A DNA stretch of 64,000 nucleotides from assembly GCF_947494555.1 (NCBI RefSeq), contig NZ_CANLVF010000005.1, positions 1-64,000 on the forward strand, written 5' to 3'. The position numbers and the translations under genes are program-made. The first letter of the stretch is position 1; every line of letters begins with the position of its first letter. The notes under the pieces were generated by a model that saw nothing but the letters and a program-made list of their open reading frames with translations, was not told the origin of the DNA and did no database searches. Source of the stretch: an uncultured Roseibium sp. GTDB lineage: Bacteria > Pseudomonadota > Alphaproteobacteria > Rhizobiales > Stappiaceae. Shown here piece by piece: positions 46,301-54,553 of the stretch.

Positions 46301-48967
46301 CTGGCAGCCGCAAGGGTGGTTCTTTTGGCACGTCGCGGCAAAATTGGTGATCAGCTTGTCATGGCGCTGAAGGATACCGACCTTTTCCTTGCCGAAGAGA
46401 GACTGGCAGAAATACTTCCGGAACCGGCCGGGCGCACCACTTCGAGGATAACCGACAAATCCGCAGTTCTCGATAGTCCAGCAGATCTGCTGGCCGCTGG
46501 TGAAAGTCTGGAGTTCTTCAACGGCACTGGCGGATTTGACCAGGACGGGCGGGAGTACGTAATCCTGCTCGGCCCGAACGACACGACCCCAGCTCCCTGG
46601 ATCAACGTTATTGCCAATCCCGGTTTCGGATTCCAGGTATCGGCGAGCGGGAGCGGTTTCACGTGGGCCGAAAACAGCCGTGACAACCAATTGACACCCT
46701 GGTCCAACGATGCTGTGGCAGATCCGGCGGGCGAGGCCTTTTATATCCGAGACGACGACAACGGCACGCTGATCTCGCCGACCAGCCGTCCGCTGCGCAG
46801 GACAAGGGACGGGACCGGAGAAAAAACCGGGCTGTATATCGTGCAGCATGGGTTCGGTTACAGCAAGTTCGAACATCAGGCGGACGGCATTGCCTGTGAC
46901 CTGGTGCAATTCGTGCCTCGCGAAGACCCGGTACGGGTCTCGGTGCTACGTCTGAAGAATACCGGCCAGAAGCCGCGTCATCTGAGCGTTGCCGCCTATA
47001 GCGAGCCGGTGATGGGAGTGTCGCGTGCCGCCTCTGCGCCTTTTCTTATTAGTTCACGTGATGGAGCGACCGGAGCCCTGCTGGTATGCAATCCCTGGAA
47101 CACCACTTTTCCAGGCCGTGTTATGTTCACCGGCCTTTACGGCCCAGGGGCGGGTGTTGAAAGCTGGACAGGCGATCGCACGGAGTTTCTCGGACCGGGT
47201 GGGAGCGTAGCTGCCCCCGCAGCGCTTCACCACCAGCCAACTCTCTCGGGCCGGCTTGGTGCCGGGTTCGACCCCTGCCTTGCGCAAATGAAGGCTGTTG
47301 TGCTTGCCCCTGGTGAAAGCGTCGAGGTTTTGCATTTGCTCGGCCAATGCACTGATGCGGCGACAGTTGGTGCGCTGGTCCGGCGCCTTCGCTCGTCAGA
47401 TCCGCTCAAGATGCTGGCGGAAGTTCAAAAATATTGGACCGAAACTCTGGGCGCACTCCAGATAGAGACACCTGACCGGGCGATGGACATCATGGTCAAC
47501 GGCTGGTTGCCCTATCAGACTCTTGCTTGCCGGATCGAGGCGCGGGCGGCCTTCTATCAGGCGAGCGGTGCCTTTGGCTTCCGGGACCAGCTGCAGGACA
47601 ACATGGCGCTCACGTTGACGCGGCCCGAGCATACCCGAGCCCACTTGCTGCGTGCCGCCGCACGTCAATTTCCCGAGGGCGACGTGCAGCATTGGTGGCT
47701 GCCGCATTCCGGACAGGGCGTACGCACGCGTATTTCGGATGATTGTGTCTGGCTCGGTCACGCGGTTGCCGCCTATGTTGCCAGCACGGGCGATGCAGCG
47801 GTGCTCGACGAACGTGTACCATTTCTGGAGGGGCACCGCCTTTGCGAGGGCGAACATGAAGCCTTCTTCCTGCCCGACGAAGCAGGCGACGACGCGTCGC
47901 TATTCACACACTGCGTGCTCGGGTTGGACCGCGCCCTGACGCTGACCAGCCCGTTTGGTCTGCCACTGATCGGCACAGGCGACTGGAACGACGGCATGAA
48001 TCGCGTTGGCGCCGAAAGCCATGGTGAAAGCATCTGGTTAGGCTGGCTTCTGCTGCAGACACTGAAGGCTTTCATTCCGCTGGCCGAGCCGCGCGACCCG
48101 GAGATTGCACGACGTTGGCGAACGAGGGCCGAAGCTTTGCGCCAGTCCATAGAGAAAAATGGATGGGATGGGGACTGGTATCGCCGGGCGACTTTCGACG
48201 ATGGCACCTGGCTCGGCACGGCATCTGCGCGCACCTGCCGTATCGATTCGATCGTGCAAAGCTGGGCGGTGCTGTCGGGAAAGGCTGATCCCGTGCGCGC
48301 AAATCGTGCGATGGAAGCTTTTGACCGCCTTCTTGTAGACCACGCCGACGGGCTGTCTCTGTTGTTCACCCCACCATTCGGCACGGACCCCACGCCCGGG
48401 AACCGCGATCCGGGATATATCGCCGCTTACCCACCAGGCCTGCGCGAAAATGGCGGGCAGTACAGCCATGCCGCGATGTGGGCGATCCTCGCCTGGGCGA
48501 GGCTGGGACGCGGCGATCGTGCTGCCGAGCTATTCTCGCTGGTCAATCCTATCAATCACTCGAGAACGGCAGATGCCGCACAGCGTTACAAGACCGAAGC
48601 TTATGCCGTCGCAGCCGACGTCTATTCCGTTGCGCCGCATATCGGCCGCGGTGGTTGGAGCTGGTACACCGGCTCAGCCGCCTGGATGCACCGTGCAGCG
48701 ATCGAGGGGATCCTCGGCATTACCCGTGAGGGCAATCGCCTGCGCGTGGCACCCAACATCCCGGCGGACTGGCCAGGCTTTTCTGCTCGTCTGAAAGTAG
48801 CGGATACCTTGTGCGAAATTCGGGTAGTCCACACAGAAGATGCCGAGGTCCGGCTTGACGGGCAGGATATCGCAGCGGGGCCAGAGGTGTTTCTGCCGCT
48901 CGATGGTACCTCTCACGATCTGTTCCTTGGCCTCAGTCATGTCGAGCGAAAGACACCTGCCGTGTGA
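40370..48967 (+). CDS. ndvB: Cyclic beta-1,2-glucan synthase (NdvB/ChvB type)
   Basis: A 2865-aa inner-membrane enzyme that starts, elongates and closes cyclic beta-1,2-glucans, periplasmic osmoprotectants. Hydrophobic segments flank the glycosyltransferase (about residues 410–465 and 830–1000). The GT84 domain has VLTLDSDTRMPRD (DxD near 636) and HRWCRGDW (near 783). The glucoamylase-like segment (YQYSSFGVPGLGL, GLGVFGFYEA) lies near 1390–1450. The C-terminal GH94 phosphorylase domain includes GTGDWNDGMNRVG near 2537, with the catalytic Asp. Size and domain order match NdvB/ChvB (about 2830 aa). Start ATG 40370 is uncertain by a few codons. No disruption is visible. Confidence 0.93.
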   Translation: MIVGFPGWLPLRRASKAPWNDINPVRAEMFGAERLEQHAASLAEQQDVTLKPPRVVSLQRRLEENAIALSATHKACNLELAAGHPIVPAAQWLLDNYHQVAAQIGESRTDLPASYYRTLPKLSDGAFRGYPRVFGLVWAYVAHTDSHLDAVMLSRFIRAYQQVQPLTIGELWAIPITLRLVLLENLRRLSDQIRMGHKRRHEADQLADRVLGAGNTQTHPLAYLEAGLNGRMSEVFAAQLAKRLRDCDPLITPAIGWLEERLAAQGSDIDLVVHHSQERQGASNVSVRNVITSLRTISEMDWPDLFEGVSLVDAKLREYAGFAAMDFASRNLYRTAIEDLARHCDRSEIEVAGLALEAAGRASEMAATSLSDALCRRRGDPGWHLFAEGRITFERQISFRRSWWPWLHFHPSLSGYAGSIIGVALGLLVLGLWAVTGLANAPVSGAFLILWAVVALIPASTVSQILVDRLIGWTVPPTALPGLALEDGIPASLRTLVVVPTLLTNVSDMRAQIEGLEVHYLSGTKGDVTFALLTDGVDTPHQNMPGDAALVTLIDKEIARLNQLYGSAPSGVRFLHLHRQRRYNPVEKLWMGWERKRGKLQELNRLLRGATDTDYRTPDGGIPVVPPDVRYVLTLDSDTRMPRDTVRRLVGKMAHPLSRPVIDPVLRRVGAGHAILQPRVTPALPAARSGTAFQNATSGPGGMDPYAAAASDIYQDLFGEGCFTGKGIYDLDAFETVMAGRVPENTLLSHDLLEGIFARAGLASDVELVETFPDRQDLAARRIHRWCRGDWQLLPWLGPHGGLGALGRLKVLDTLRRSLLAPATLGTLALGWLLPGPAAILITALVLAILMLPSFLHAAVSAVPHRAGLHLRTHLRLMREDLALALLQTGLAAAFLADASWRSLDAITRTLWRLLVSRRHLLQWTTAASLAAAPRLDLGGFTRAMAPGTTLGLALAGLTAFAAPASLPLILPFAGLWLAAPFIALRVSEIPKPGPEATLTPQDAQALRLIARRTWRYFETFVTTEDCHLPPDNFQENPSPSIAHRTSPTNIGLYLLATVAARDFGWISLKQVAERVSATLDSMETLPRLNGHFYNWYSTQDGRVLDPPYISSVDSGNLAGHLIALANACEEWAEAPAADLRRRRSGLADLLDLVEIDAVRAGVLPDSSFPATMRSLRDSLAQSEIDWSALQHLATEAENSTGASNLSDASARSWLSLLRDSLNEMAADAVGFGIDRSDLARHLRQLGETARRLAMEMDFAFLLNPERKLLSIGYSVHENALDPACYDLLASEARLASLLAIAKQDIPPRHWFRLSRASTAVRGGTALVSWAGSMFEYLMPELVMREPEGSQLGRTCRLAVARQIAYGKAQSVPWGISESGFNARDLEFIYQYSSFGVPGLGLKRGLAGDLVIAPYATGLAAMLDPAAARRNYDAIEGLGGLGVFGFYEALDFTSARVLPGQRLSVVQSYMAHHQGMTIAAIANALTDGQMRARFHREPMIHASELLLHERLPRDIARTLPPLEEPAKNLMQPSEVERGRRISCCPSGPPVSHLMSNGHYAVMLTATGGSYSRWGDIALTRWGEDATRDHQGALLHLRDISDGTVQSFGPCQEGATTSDQAVQFFEDHTTFTAQTGRLDTVLDILVSGEADAEVRRLSITNSGRGACELDVTSYVELTLATPASETAHPAFSRMFVQTDFLPEYDALIAWRRRRSPDEPEIWAAQFMSVEGETIAPLQYDTDRATALGRDQEQARPRAITHPGPLAGHTGTVLDPVFALRNRLRISPGDTARLMVWMVAADSREALIDLIDRHHDSNAYDRARTLAWTQAQVQLRHLGISPDEAADFQRLAAPILYHDIRFRPPAAVLAKGSGRQSGLWPLAISGDLPIVLLRIDDPADIGQVRALLQAHEYWLGKQLSVDLVILNENPASYVKDLQTAIDTALRSSHSRPRSGEQRVRGAVFTLRSDLIAPEARAQLLAAARVVLLARRGKIGDQLVMALKDTDLFLAEERLAEILPEPAGRTTSRITDKSAVLDSPADLLAAGESLEFFNGTGGFDQDGREYVILLGPNDTTPAPWINVIANPGFGFQVSASGSGFTWAENSRDNQLTPWSNDAVADPAGEAFYIRDDDNGTLISPTSRPLRRTRDGTGEKTGLYIVQHGFGYSKFEHQADGIACDLVQFVPREDPVRVSVLRLKNTGQKPRHLSVAAYSEPVMGVSRAASAPFLISSRDGATGALLVCNPWNTTFPGRVMFTGLYGPGAGVESWTGDRTEFLGPGGSVAAPAALHHQPTLSGRLGAGFDPCLAQMKAVVLAPGESVEVLHLLGQCTDAATVGALVRRLRSSDPLKMLAEVQKYWTETLGALQIETPDRAMDIMVNGWLPYQTLACRIEARAAFYQASGAFGFRDQLQDNMALTLTRPEHTRAHLLRAAARQFPEGDVQHWWLPHSGQGVRTRISDDCVWLGHAVAAYVASTGDAAVLDERVPFLEGHRLCEGEHEAFFLPDEAGDDASLFTHCVLGLDRALTLTSPFGLPLIGTGDWNDGMNRVGAESHGESIWLGWLLLQTLKAFIPLAEPRDPEIARRWRTRAEALRQSIEKNGWDGDWYRRATFDDGTWLGTASARTCRIDSIVQSWAVLSGKADPVRANRAMEAFDRLLVDHADGLSLLFTPPFGTDPTPGNRDPGYIAAYPPGLRENGGQYSHAAMWAILAWARLGRGDRAAELFSLVNPINHSRTADAAQRYKTEAYAVAADVYSVAPHIGRGGWSWYTGSAAWMHRAAIEGILGITREGNRLRVAPNIPADWPGFSARLKVADTLCEIRVVHTEDAEVRLDGQDIAAGPEVFLPLDGTSHDLFLGLSHVERKTPAV

Positions 48968-49095
48968 CAGAGCCGGGTTAAAAGACGGCTGCGAAAAGAG
49001 AACGCGCCCTCCCGTCTACCCGGTGCCAGCATCAGTTTGCCGGCAGAAAACTTTGGGCGTGCGCCCTTCTTGCTTCAAACATCAGAAAGAACCTC

Positions 49096-49968
49096 ATGAC
49101 CACGCTGAGCACATGTCACGTGACCACCTATCGCTATCTGCAACCGGTCTTGCTTGGACCGCACCAGATGATGCTGCGGCCGCGTGAAGCGCGAGACCTG
49201 CGGCTCATTTCGCACGACTTGACGGTGTCGCCAGAGGCAGAAATTACCTGGGCCCATGACGTCGCGGGCAATGCCGTCGCGACTGCCCGGTTCAGCGCAC
49301 CGACCCGACAATTGCTCATCGAAAGTCGGGCAACAGTTGAGTTGACCGCTTCAGCCTGGCCGGTATTCGCCATTGCTGCCGAGGCCATCAACTACCCGTT
49401 TTTCTATTCCGATGATGACCTGACCGACCTAGGAGCGCTTGCAACACCTCAATATGCCGACCTTGACGGCCGACTATCCAGATGGGCCGAGGGTTTTGTC
49501 CTTGGACGTCCAACCGATACCTTGTCCCTGTTGAGGGACATCGCGACCGGCTTCTCGACCGGGATTGCCTATCTAAGCCGCGAGATGCAGGGAACGCAGA
49601 CGCCTCTGGACACACTATCGCGCGGATCAGGGGCATGTCGCGACATTGCAGTCCTGTTCGCGGAGGCTGTGCGAAGCCTCGGTTTCGGAGCGCGCATCGT
49701 CTCCGGCTACCTGTACGATCCAGAAAGGTGTCTCGTGGGGCATGAAGGCACGGGTTCCACCCATGCCTGGACGGAAGTCTTTGTACCAGGTGCGGGATGG
49801 GTCGCTTTCGATCCCACGAACCAAAGCGTTGGATCCAAAAATCTGATCCCCTTGGCCGTCGCCCGCGGTATTCATCAGGTCGTCCCGGTCGCCGGCAGTT
49901 TTACGGGAACCGGGAGCGCTCTGGGAGAAATGTCAGTCGAAGTGCATCATACAGTGATTGATGATTGA
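49096..49968 (+). CDS. Transglutaminase-like cysteine protease family protein
   Basis: A 290-aa protein with an N-terminal beta domain (THVTTYRYLQP-like, seen as CHVTTYRYLQPVLLGPHQMM) and a transglutaminase-like core. The triad is visible: Cys in GACRDIAVLF (near 181), His in STHAWTEVF (near 223) and Asp in VAFDPTNQS (near 239). It follows the glucan synthase by 128 bp. No signal peptide. Usual partners of this family are unknown. Confidence 0.88.
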   Translation: MTTLSTCHVTTYRYLQPVLLGPHQMMLRPREARDLRLISHDLTVSPEAEITWAHDVAGNAVATARFSAPTRQLLIESRATVELTASAWPVFAIAAEAINYPFFYSDDDLTDLGALATPQYADLDGRLSRWAEGFVLGRPTDTLSLLRDIATGFSTGIAYLSREMQGTQTPLDTLSRGSGACRDIAVLFAEAVRSLGFGARIVSGYLYDPERCLVGHEGTGSTHAWTEVFVPGAGWVAFDPTNQSVGSKNLIPLAVARGIHQVVPVAGSFTGTGSALGEMSVEVHHTVIDD

Positions 49969-50088
49969 AGTTGGAATGCCGACCGGGAATTCATTGGACG
50001 CCGCGGTATCGGGAAACGTCGAACGGAGCACGGCACATATCGCGACGAGGGCCGGCTCAACCCATGACACGCCAAATCCGCTCCGGTC

Positions 50089-50808
50089 CTAGCCATTGCG
50101 GCTGAAGCTTGTGTGCGACTCGTCCTCGTTCAGCGTCTGGTCGAACACGAAGCCGGCACTTGCCAACGTCAGTGTCGCGGTCACGCCAATTTCACTGGAT
50201 GAATAATCAATCGAGCTACCGATTTGAGCAGACAGTGCCTTTACCAGTCGGGTTCCCAATCCATTGGCGGTCTGGCTCGTGCCAGTGCTCCCAAGACCTG
50301 GTCCGTTGTCGCTGACCATAATCAGGATTGAATCGCTGATATTTTTTCGACAGGCAATCCCGATCCGCCTCACTGCACCGGCGCGATGACCATACTTGAG
50401 GGCGTTGGTGACAATCTCGGTAAAGATCTGCGCAACGGGAAGCACATGATCGAACTTTAAGGCACAGTCAGGCGCGTAGGTTTCGGTGAAGATGACGTCG
50501 TCAGCAATGCCCGACCTGAGGGTTGTGCAAATCTTGTCCAGAAGATCCCCCAACTGAACTCCGTCTTCGGAACCGCTGCCGGTAAGTATCCGCTGCAAGT
50601 CCGACACGGCCTGAATATGTGCACTGATCGCGTTCAACAACAACGAAACTTCCATAAACTCTAACGGGCTATCCTGTCTCTTGAGACCGATCCCTTTGAG
50701 GCGCACATAACTGGACAACATGGCCAGGTGATTGGCTATCCGGTGGTCGGCCTTGAGGGAACCGGTGGAGCGGGCTTTGTTTCTGAACTTTCGCATTTGG
50801 GACCTCAT
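50089..50808 (-). CDS. Small HWE/HisKA_2-type histidine kinase
   Basis: A 239-aa kinase lacking a sensor domain. The phospho-acceptor region is LKADHRIANHLAMLSSYV and the ATPase has TEIVTNALKYGHR (N box) and VSDNGPGLG (G1 box), followed by NGLGTRLVKALSAQ. Proteins like this act in the general stress response or as phosphotransferases. No response regulator is next to it. The Asn-His pattern supports the HisKA_2 family. Confidence 0.8.
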   Translation of the reverse strand: MRSQMRKFRNKARSTGSLKADHRIANHLAMLSSYVRLKGIGLKRQDSPLEFMEVSLLLNAISAHIQAVSDLQRILTGSGSEDGVQLGDLLDKICTTLRSGIADDVIFTETYAPDCALKFDHVLPVAQIFTEIVTNALKYGHRAGAVRRIGIACRKNISDSILIMVSDNGPGLGSTGTSQTANGLGTRLVKALSAQIGSSIDYSSSEIGVTATLTLASAGFVFDQTLNEDESHTSFSRNG

Positions 50809-51521
50809 TGGTTCCGTTCTTTAACAGGACCGGGCACATTTGCAGAACCCTTGCCGAGACGCGTCCGCCGAACCCTGCGCGCTGCTCTTCAGCCAATGAA
50901 TGCGCGCCTTTAACCGACCTTACGCTTCAGGTATCCAAGCGGTACTGATGCAGATCAGGCCAATGCGTTCAAAGACGCGCAGGGCACTCGCAAAGCTATT
51001 GATGACACGCTTCCGATGCGCGACTTCACCGAACCGAACCCAATCCCGTTATCTGCCACTAGCCAATGGCAGCGTGGATACCAGTCGTTCATCGTACGGT
51101 CAGGATGACGGCATGTGATCTCGATCAACGTCGCAATCCAGAGTGCCGTCACTGTAGCTTCAGGCAACGTGGACAGTGGTTCCGCTGCAAGTGGTTATCA
51201 CGCGGATGCAATTCAGTCGGATGCGGCACGGTCGACCATATTGAGGATAGAACTAATTTCTCTGATCGACATTATCAACCGTATGTTCGACCGGGCCGAC
51301 TATTCAAACCTCGATGCCCGAACACTGTTCGGCTTAACGAGCAAGGGCTTCCGCCAGCGGCTTTTCTTCTCCACAACCACTGATCTGAGTCAGTACCAGA
51401 TTGCATGCTTTCCGCTAGGGTGAAAGACGCCGAAGAAATAGGCCTGACCTGCTTCGGTTCAATCGGGGCAAAGTTCCCGGCGAATTCTGCCGAAACGGAC
51501 AGTGCCCGCAAGGATCCTCAC
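50809..51521. other. Intergenic region, no supported gene
   Basis: About 710 bp. A frame at 51115–51423 (GTG start) could encode 102 aa but has no ribosome site or family resemblance. No hairpins or palindromes stand out. Confidence 0.5.
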
Positions 51522-51908
51522 ATGGCATACGTACCGAACCGACTTAGACACGACCCGCAATACGACCTCTTTCTACAGGCCCTCGTCGGCGACGACATCC
51601 GCGGAACCAGCGTCACCGTGCTGTCGATGCTCGCTCGGCTTGGGTACGACCCATGGAAAGAGGCTTCCGCCTTGACACAATTGGGGGAGCCGGCTGCACG
51701 ACGAAGATTGGAAGCGCTCCTGGCCCGCTTCACCGATGTACCGTTGTTCGGTCCGGCGCGAAGCATGGCTGTCTCGCGGCTGATCGCTTTTCTTCCGCGC
51801 GTCGGCAAGGATGCTTCCACGCCCCGGCCGACGGCAACATCCATCTATTGGCTGGTCGGCATCGGCTTGCTGCTAGCCTATGTCGGCCTGCAAGCTCACG
51901 ACAATTAG
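51522..51908 (+). CDS. Hypothetical protein with C-terminal membrane anchor
   Basis: A 128-aa protein; ATG 51522 is preceded by AAGGA at 8 bases, while an upstream start in the same frame has no ribosome site. The soluble part looks helical (DDIRGTSVTVLSMLARLGYD, then EPAARRRLEALLARF). The end is one membrane helix (SIYWLVGIGLLLAYVGL). Not recognised; probably an inner-membrane accessory protein. Confidence 0.65.
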   Translation: MAYVPNRLRHDPQYDLFLQALVGDDIRGTSVTVLSMLARLGYDPWKEASALTQLGEPAARRRLEALLARFTDVPLFGPARSMAVSRLIAFLPRVGKDASTPRPTATSIYWLVGIGLLLAYVGLQAHDN

Positions 51909-51976
51909 AAGGAACCAGCAGCCTCTTCACCCTGCCTCCACGGTCCTTTGAACACCGGCAATCTTTGAGGAACAAG

Positions 51977-52120
51977 ATGATCAATTGGAACCTTCTTCTG
52001 ATCCTTGTCGGCGTGCTTGCCGTCGTGGCGGTTGGCGCAAGCTACCTGTACTACAAAGAACGCCAGCGCAGGATCGATATCGAGATCGGCCAGAATCGCA
52101 TTTCCATCGAAGGAAAGTGA
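51977..52120 (+). CDS. 47-aa single-helix membrane protein
   Basis: ATG 51977 follows GAGG by 7 bases. An N-terminal hydrophobic helix (LLLILVGVLAVVAVGASYLY) is followed by a charged tail (YKERQRRIDIEIGQNRISIE). The arrangement suggests a small bitopic protein; unknown function. In the same orientation as its neighbours on each side. Confidence 0.6.
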   Translation: MINWNLLLILVGVLAVVAVGASYLYYKERQRRIDIEIGQNRISIEGK

Positions 52121-52233
52121 GCAAAATTGTGCATCCGGAGCGTTGCTAAGACATTAAGCCGTCCGGTCACCGCAGTTCAGATCAGCAGGACCTGTCGCGA
52201 GACGCGATATTGCCTCCCTCAGGAGAAACCACC

Positions 52234-52395
52234 ATGTCACTCGGCCTGATCCTCATTATTCTGCTTGTCATAATTCTTATGGGCGGTTTCAGAGACCGTA
52301 TCGATGGGCGTGACTTTAGCTTCGGCCATTCCGGGTTAAGTCTGCTTGGTGCTGTTCTGACCGTCGTCGTACTCGTGTTGTTTGGCCGTATCTGA
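52234..52395 (+). CDS. DUF3309-like small membrane protein
   Basis: A 53-aa protein with two hydrophobic helices (LGLILIILLVIILMGG and LLGAVLTVVVLVLFGRI), matching the DUF3309 pattern of a polar link containing an SG pair and a terminal LFGRI. AGGAG stands 8 bases before ATG 52234. Typical of stress-related small proteins. Confidence 0.7.
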   Translation: MSLGLILIILLVIILMGGFRDRIDGRDFSFGHSGLSLLGAVLTVVVLVLFGRI

Positions 52396-52740
52396 AACGA
52401 TTTACCGTTATGGGTGATGTGGTTTTCAGTGCCCTGGAAATCCCATCCGAACCGTTCCTGTAGGCTTGCTGAAGTAGAGGACCGCCGCGACCTCCATGTT
52501 CCAAGTCAGAATTCACGGTTGCTGGTCGCTCCAGAACCCTCGGCGAAAATCAGAAATAAGAAGTCCATGACGATCTCGTCCAGATGAATAGCGTTTCAGC
52601 TAGAATTCAAGGAGACTTGAACACTGCCGGCAGACAACCGGACCTGTCAATTACAACGTTTCAATGCGGAACCGGACACAATAGTACTTGATTGAGTCCG
52701 GTTCGGTCGGTCGAAAAGACTTTGTTGGTGTTGTATATTT
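52396..52740. other. Intergenic region between convergent genes
   Basis: 345 bp, no open frame with support. No clear terminator hairpin is visible by eye. Confidence 0.5.
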
Positions 52741-54084
52741 TCACACTTCCCCGGTTTCCCCGCTTCGGCGGAACTCAGAGTGCGTAACCAGCCACAAGAG
52801 CGCGAGTAAACCTATAATTGCAGAGACTGCGGATCCCGTAAAAATTCCGAGCTTTGCAGCCCCTATAAGATCCCTATCAAAAGCCAGGTTGGCGATGAAG
52901 AGCGACATGGTGAAGCCGATGCCGGCGAGAAATGCTCCAGCTGTCAAGAACGGCCATGACAGATCAGGGTGTCTCACCGCAATACCCAAACGAACGGCCG
53001 CCCAGCTGAAACTGAAAACGCCGAGGGGCTTGCCGAGCACCAATCCTGCGACAATCGCCAACGAAATTTGCTGACCAATATCGGCCTTGTCGATCGAAAT
53101 CCCGGCATTTGCCAGAGCGAAGATCGGCATGACAGCAAACCCTACCCATGGATGCAGCGCCAATTCGAGCCTCTCAACCGGAGAAAGGGTTTCTGAAACC
53201 GCCCGGCCAGCCTCACGAAGATCATGCCGTTCTGGAGTGTCTCCGCTCCAGTGTTCGCCTCCTGGATAGGCGAGCACCTGCTCGAGAATTGCCCGAAGGC
53301 GCGTATCGCTCACCCAATTTTGGGTTGGTGTCATTAAGCCAAGAACAACACCTGTAATCGTTGCATGAATGCCAGAAGTATCGACGCACAACCAGATTGC
53401 GCCGCCCGCCAGAAAATATATGGGCATGCTTCTTATACCGAGGCGGGCAATGCCGACCACCAGACCAAATCCCAGTAGCGCCGCCCCTATAGCAATCCAG
53501 TTAAATGCTTCTCCGTAAAACACAGCCACCACAACGATGGCTCCGACATCGTCAAAAATGGCTAGCGACAACAGAAAGAGCCGGAGAGTTGGTGGTATGC
53601 GCCGACCGAAGAGTGCGAGGCACCCGATAGCGAATGCCGTATCGGTGGCCATGACGGTTCCCCAACCGTGTATCCCCGGGTTCCCGGCGATCAACGCCAA
53701 ATAGATCGAGACCGGTACGATCATTCCTCCGAGCGCAGCTGCAAATGGTAACGCAGCCTGTCTTGGGTTCCTCAATTCTCCGAGAACGATTTCTCGTTTG
53801 AGTTCCAGGGAAATCACAAAGAAAAAGAACGTCATCAGTCCATCGTTGACCCAGTGCCGCAGCGAACGGGTGAAATCCAGCGATCCGTAATGGAGACCAA
53901 TCGGTGTTTCCCAAAAGGCCTCGAAAGACAGAGCCCAGGGCGAGTTGGCCAGGGAAAGTGCGAGCAGCAAAGCAAGAAGCAACAGTCCACCTGCCGCCGC
54001 CTCGATTTTCAGAAACCTTGCGAATGTTTTCGTGAAGCGATCGGCAATTTCTTGAGGAAGGCTAGTGCCATTTGAACTGGTCAT
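52741..54084 (-). CDS. nhaA: Na+/H+ antiporter NhaA
   Basis: A 447-aa integral membrane antiporter exchanging sodium for protons. The ion-binding aspartates occur in VMATDTAFAIG and SLAIFDDVGAIVVV, matching Asp133, Asp163 and Asp164 of E. coli NhaA. The usual 11–12 membrane helices are present, with a longer cytosolic loop (residues about 260–300). It supports growth in salt or alkaline conditions, in keeping with the osmoprotectant glucan gene nearby. ATG 54084. Confidence 0.95.
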   Translation of the reverse strand: MTSSNGTSLPQEIADRFTKTFARFLKIEAAAGGLLLLALLLALSLANSPWALSFEAFWETPIGLHYGSLDFTRSLRHWVNDGLMTFFFFVISLELKREIVLGELRNPRQAALPFAAALGGMIVPVSIYLALIAGNPGIHGWGTVMATDTAFAIGCLALFGRRIPPTLRLFLLSLAIFDDVGAIVVVAVFYGEAFNWIAIGAALLGFGLVVGIARLGIRSMPIYFLAGGAIWLCVDTSGIHATITGVVLGLMTPTQNWVSDTRLRAILEQVLAYPGGEHWSGDTPERHDLREAGRAVSETLSPVERLELALHPWVGFAVMPIFALANAGISIDKADIGQQISLAIVAGLVLGKPLGVFSFSWAAVRLGIAVRHPDLSWPFLTAGAFLAGIGFTMSLFIANLAFDRDLIGAAKLGIFTGSAVSAIIGLLALLWLVTHSEFRRSGETGEV

Positions 54085-54179
54085 GTCAGTTGCTGTCTTC
54101 GCCGGAGAAATGATGCCTCAAGGCGCACTTTTCGTGTCGAGGATGGCTAGGCCACCCGCAGGCCAGGGCTAGGGTCAGG

Positions 54180-54425
54180 TTAGGGCCTTCGAACCGAGTT
54201 TCCGCCAGCAATAATCCGATTGATCAGTTTGGCTACCGCAAGGTGCATTTCCCTGTCAGATTCGGGAGTAACCGAATTTTCGTGTGAAGCGGCGGCATCG
54301 CGCAATATTCCCACGATCTCGTGTTCAGGAAGAATTGCATGATCATTTATGGCGAGCAGAAGAGCCTCACAAATGGAGAGAGCCGCCATTCCTGAAAGGT
54401 CCTTTGGATCGGGCATTGTCGGCAT
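54180..54425 (-). CDS. Hypothetical 81-aa conserved protein
   Basis: A small acidic protein (LSGMAALSICEALLLAINDH, EHEIVGILRDAAASHE, then LINRIIAGGNSVRRP) similar in feel to conserved proteins of alphaproteobacterial stress islands. ATG 54425 (AAGG 6 bases upstream) or ATG 54416 are both possible. It is divergent from the Crp-type gene. Function unknown. Confidence 0.55.
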   Translation of the reverse strand: MPTMPDPKDLSGMAALSICEALLLAINDHAILPEHEIVGILRDAAASHENSVTPESDREMHLAVAKLINRIIAGGNSVRRP

Positions 54426-54553
54426 TCCTTTCCTTGGGAAGAAGTCCGCAGCGATTGCGAACCTGTGGAATATCATCAGCCTCGCAGAGTTTGTGTTATC
54501 TTGTACTGATCGAAAGCAGTCCAAGTGCCGGGATTGCGGGATAATATCCACCG

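Noticed and set aside
51115..51423. 102-aa frame with GTG start
   Set aside because: No ribosome site and no recognisable feature; left as intergenic.
53087..53357. Plus-strand frames opposite nhaA and other large genes
   Set aside because: Shadows of well supported genes on the other strand.
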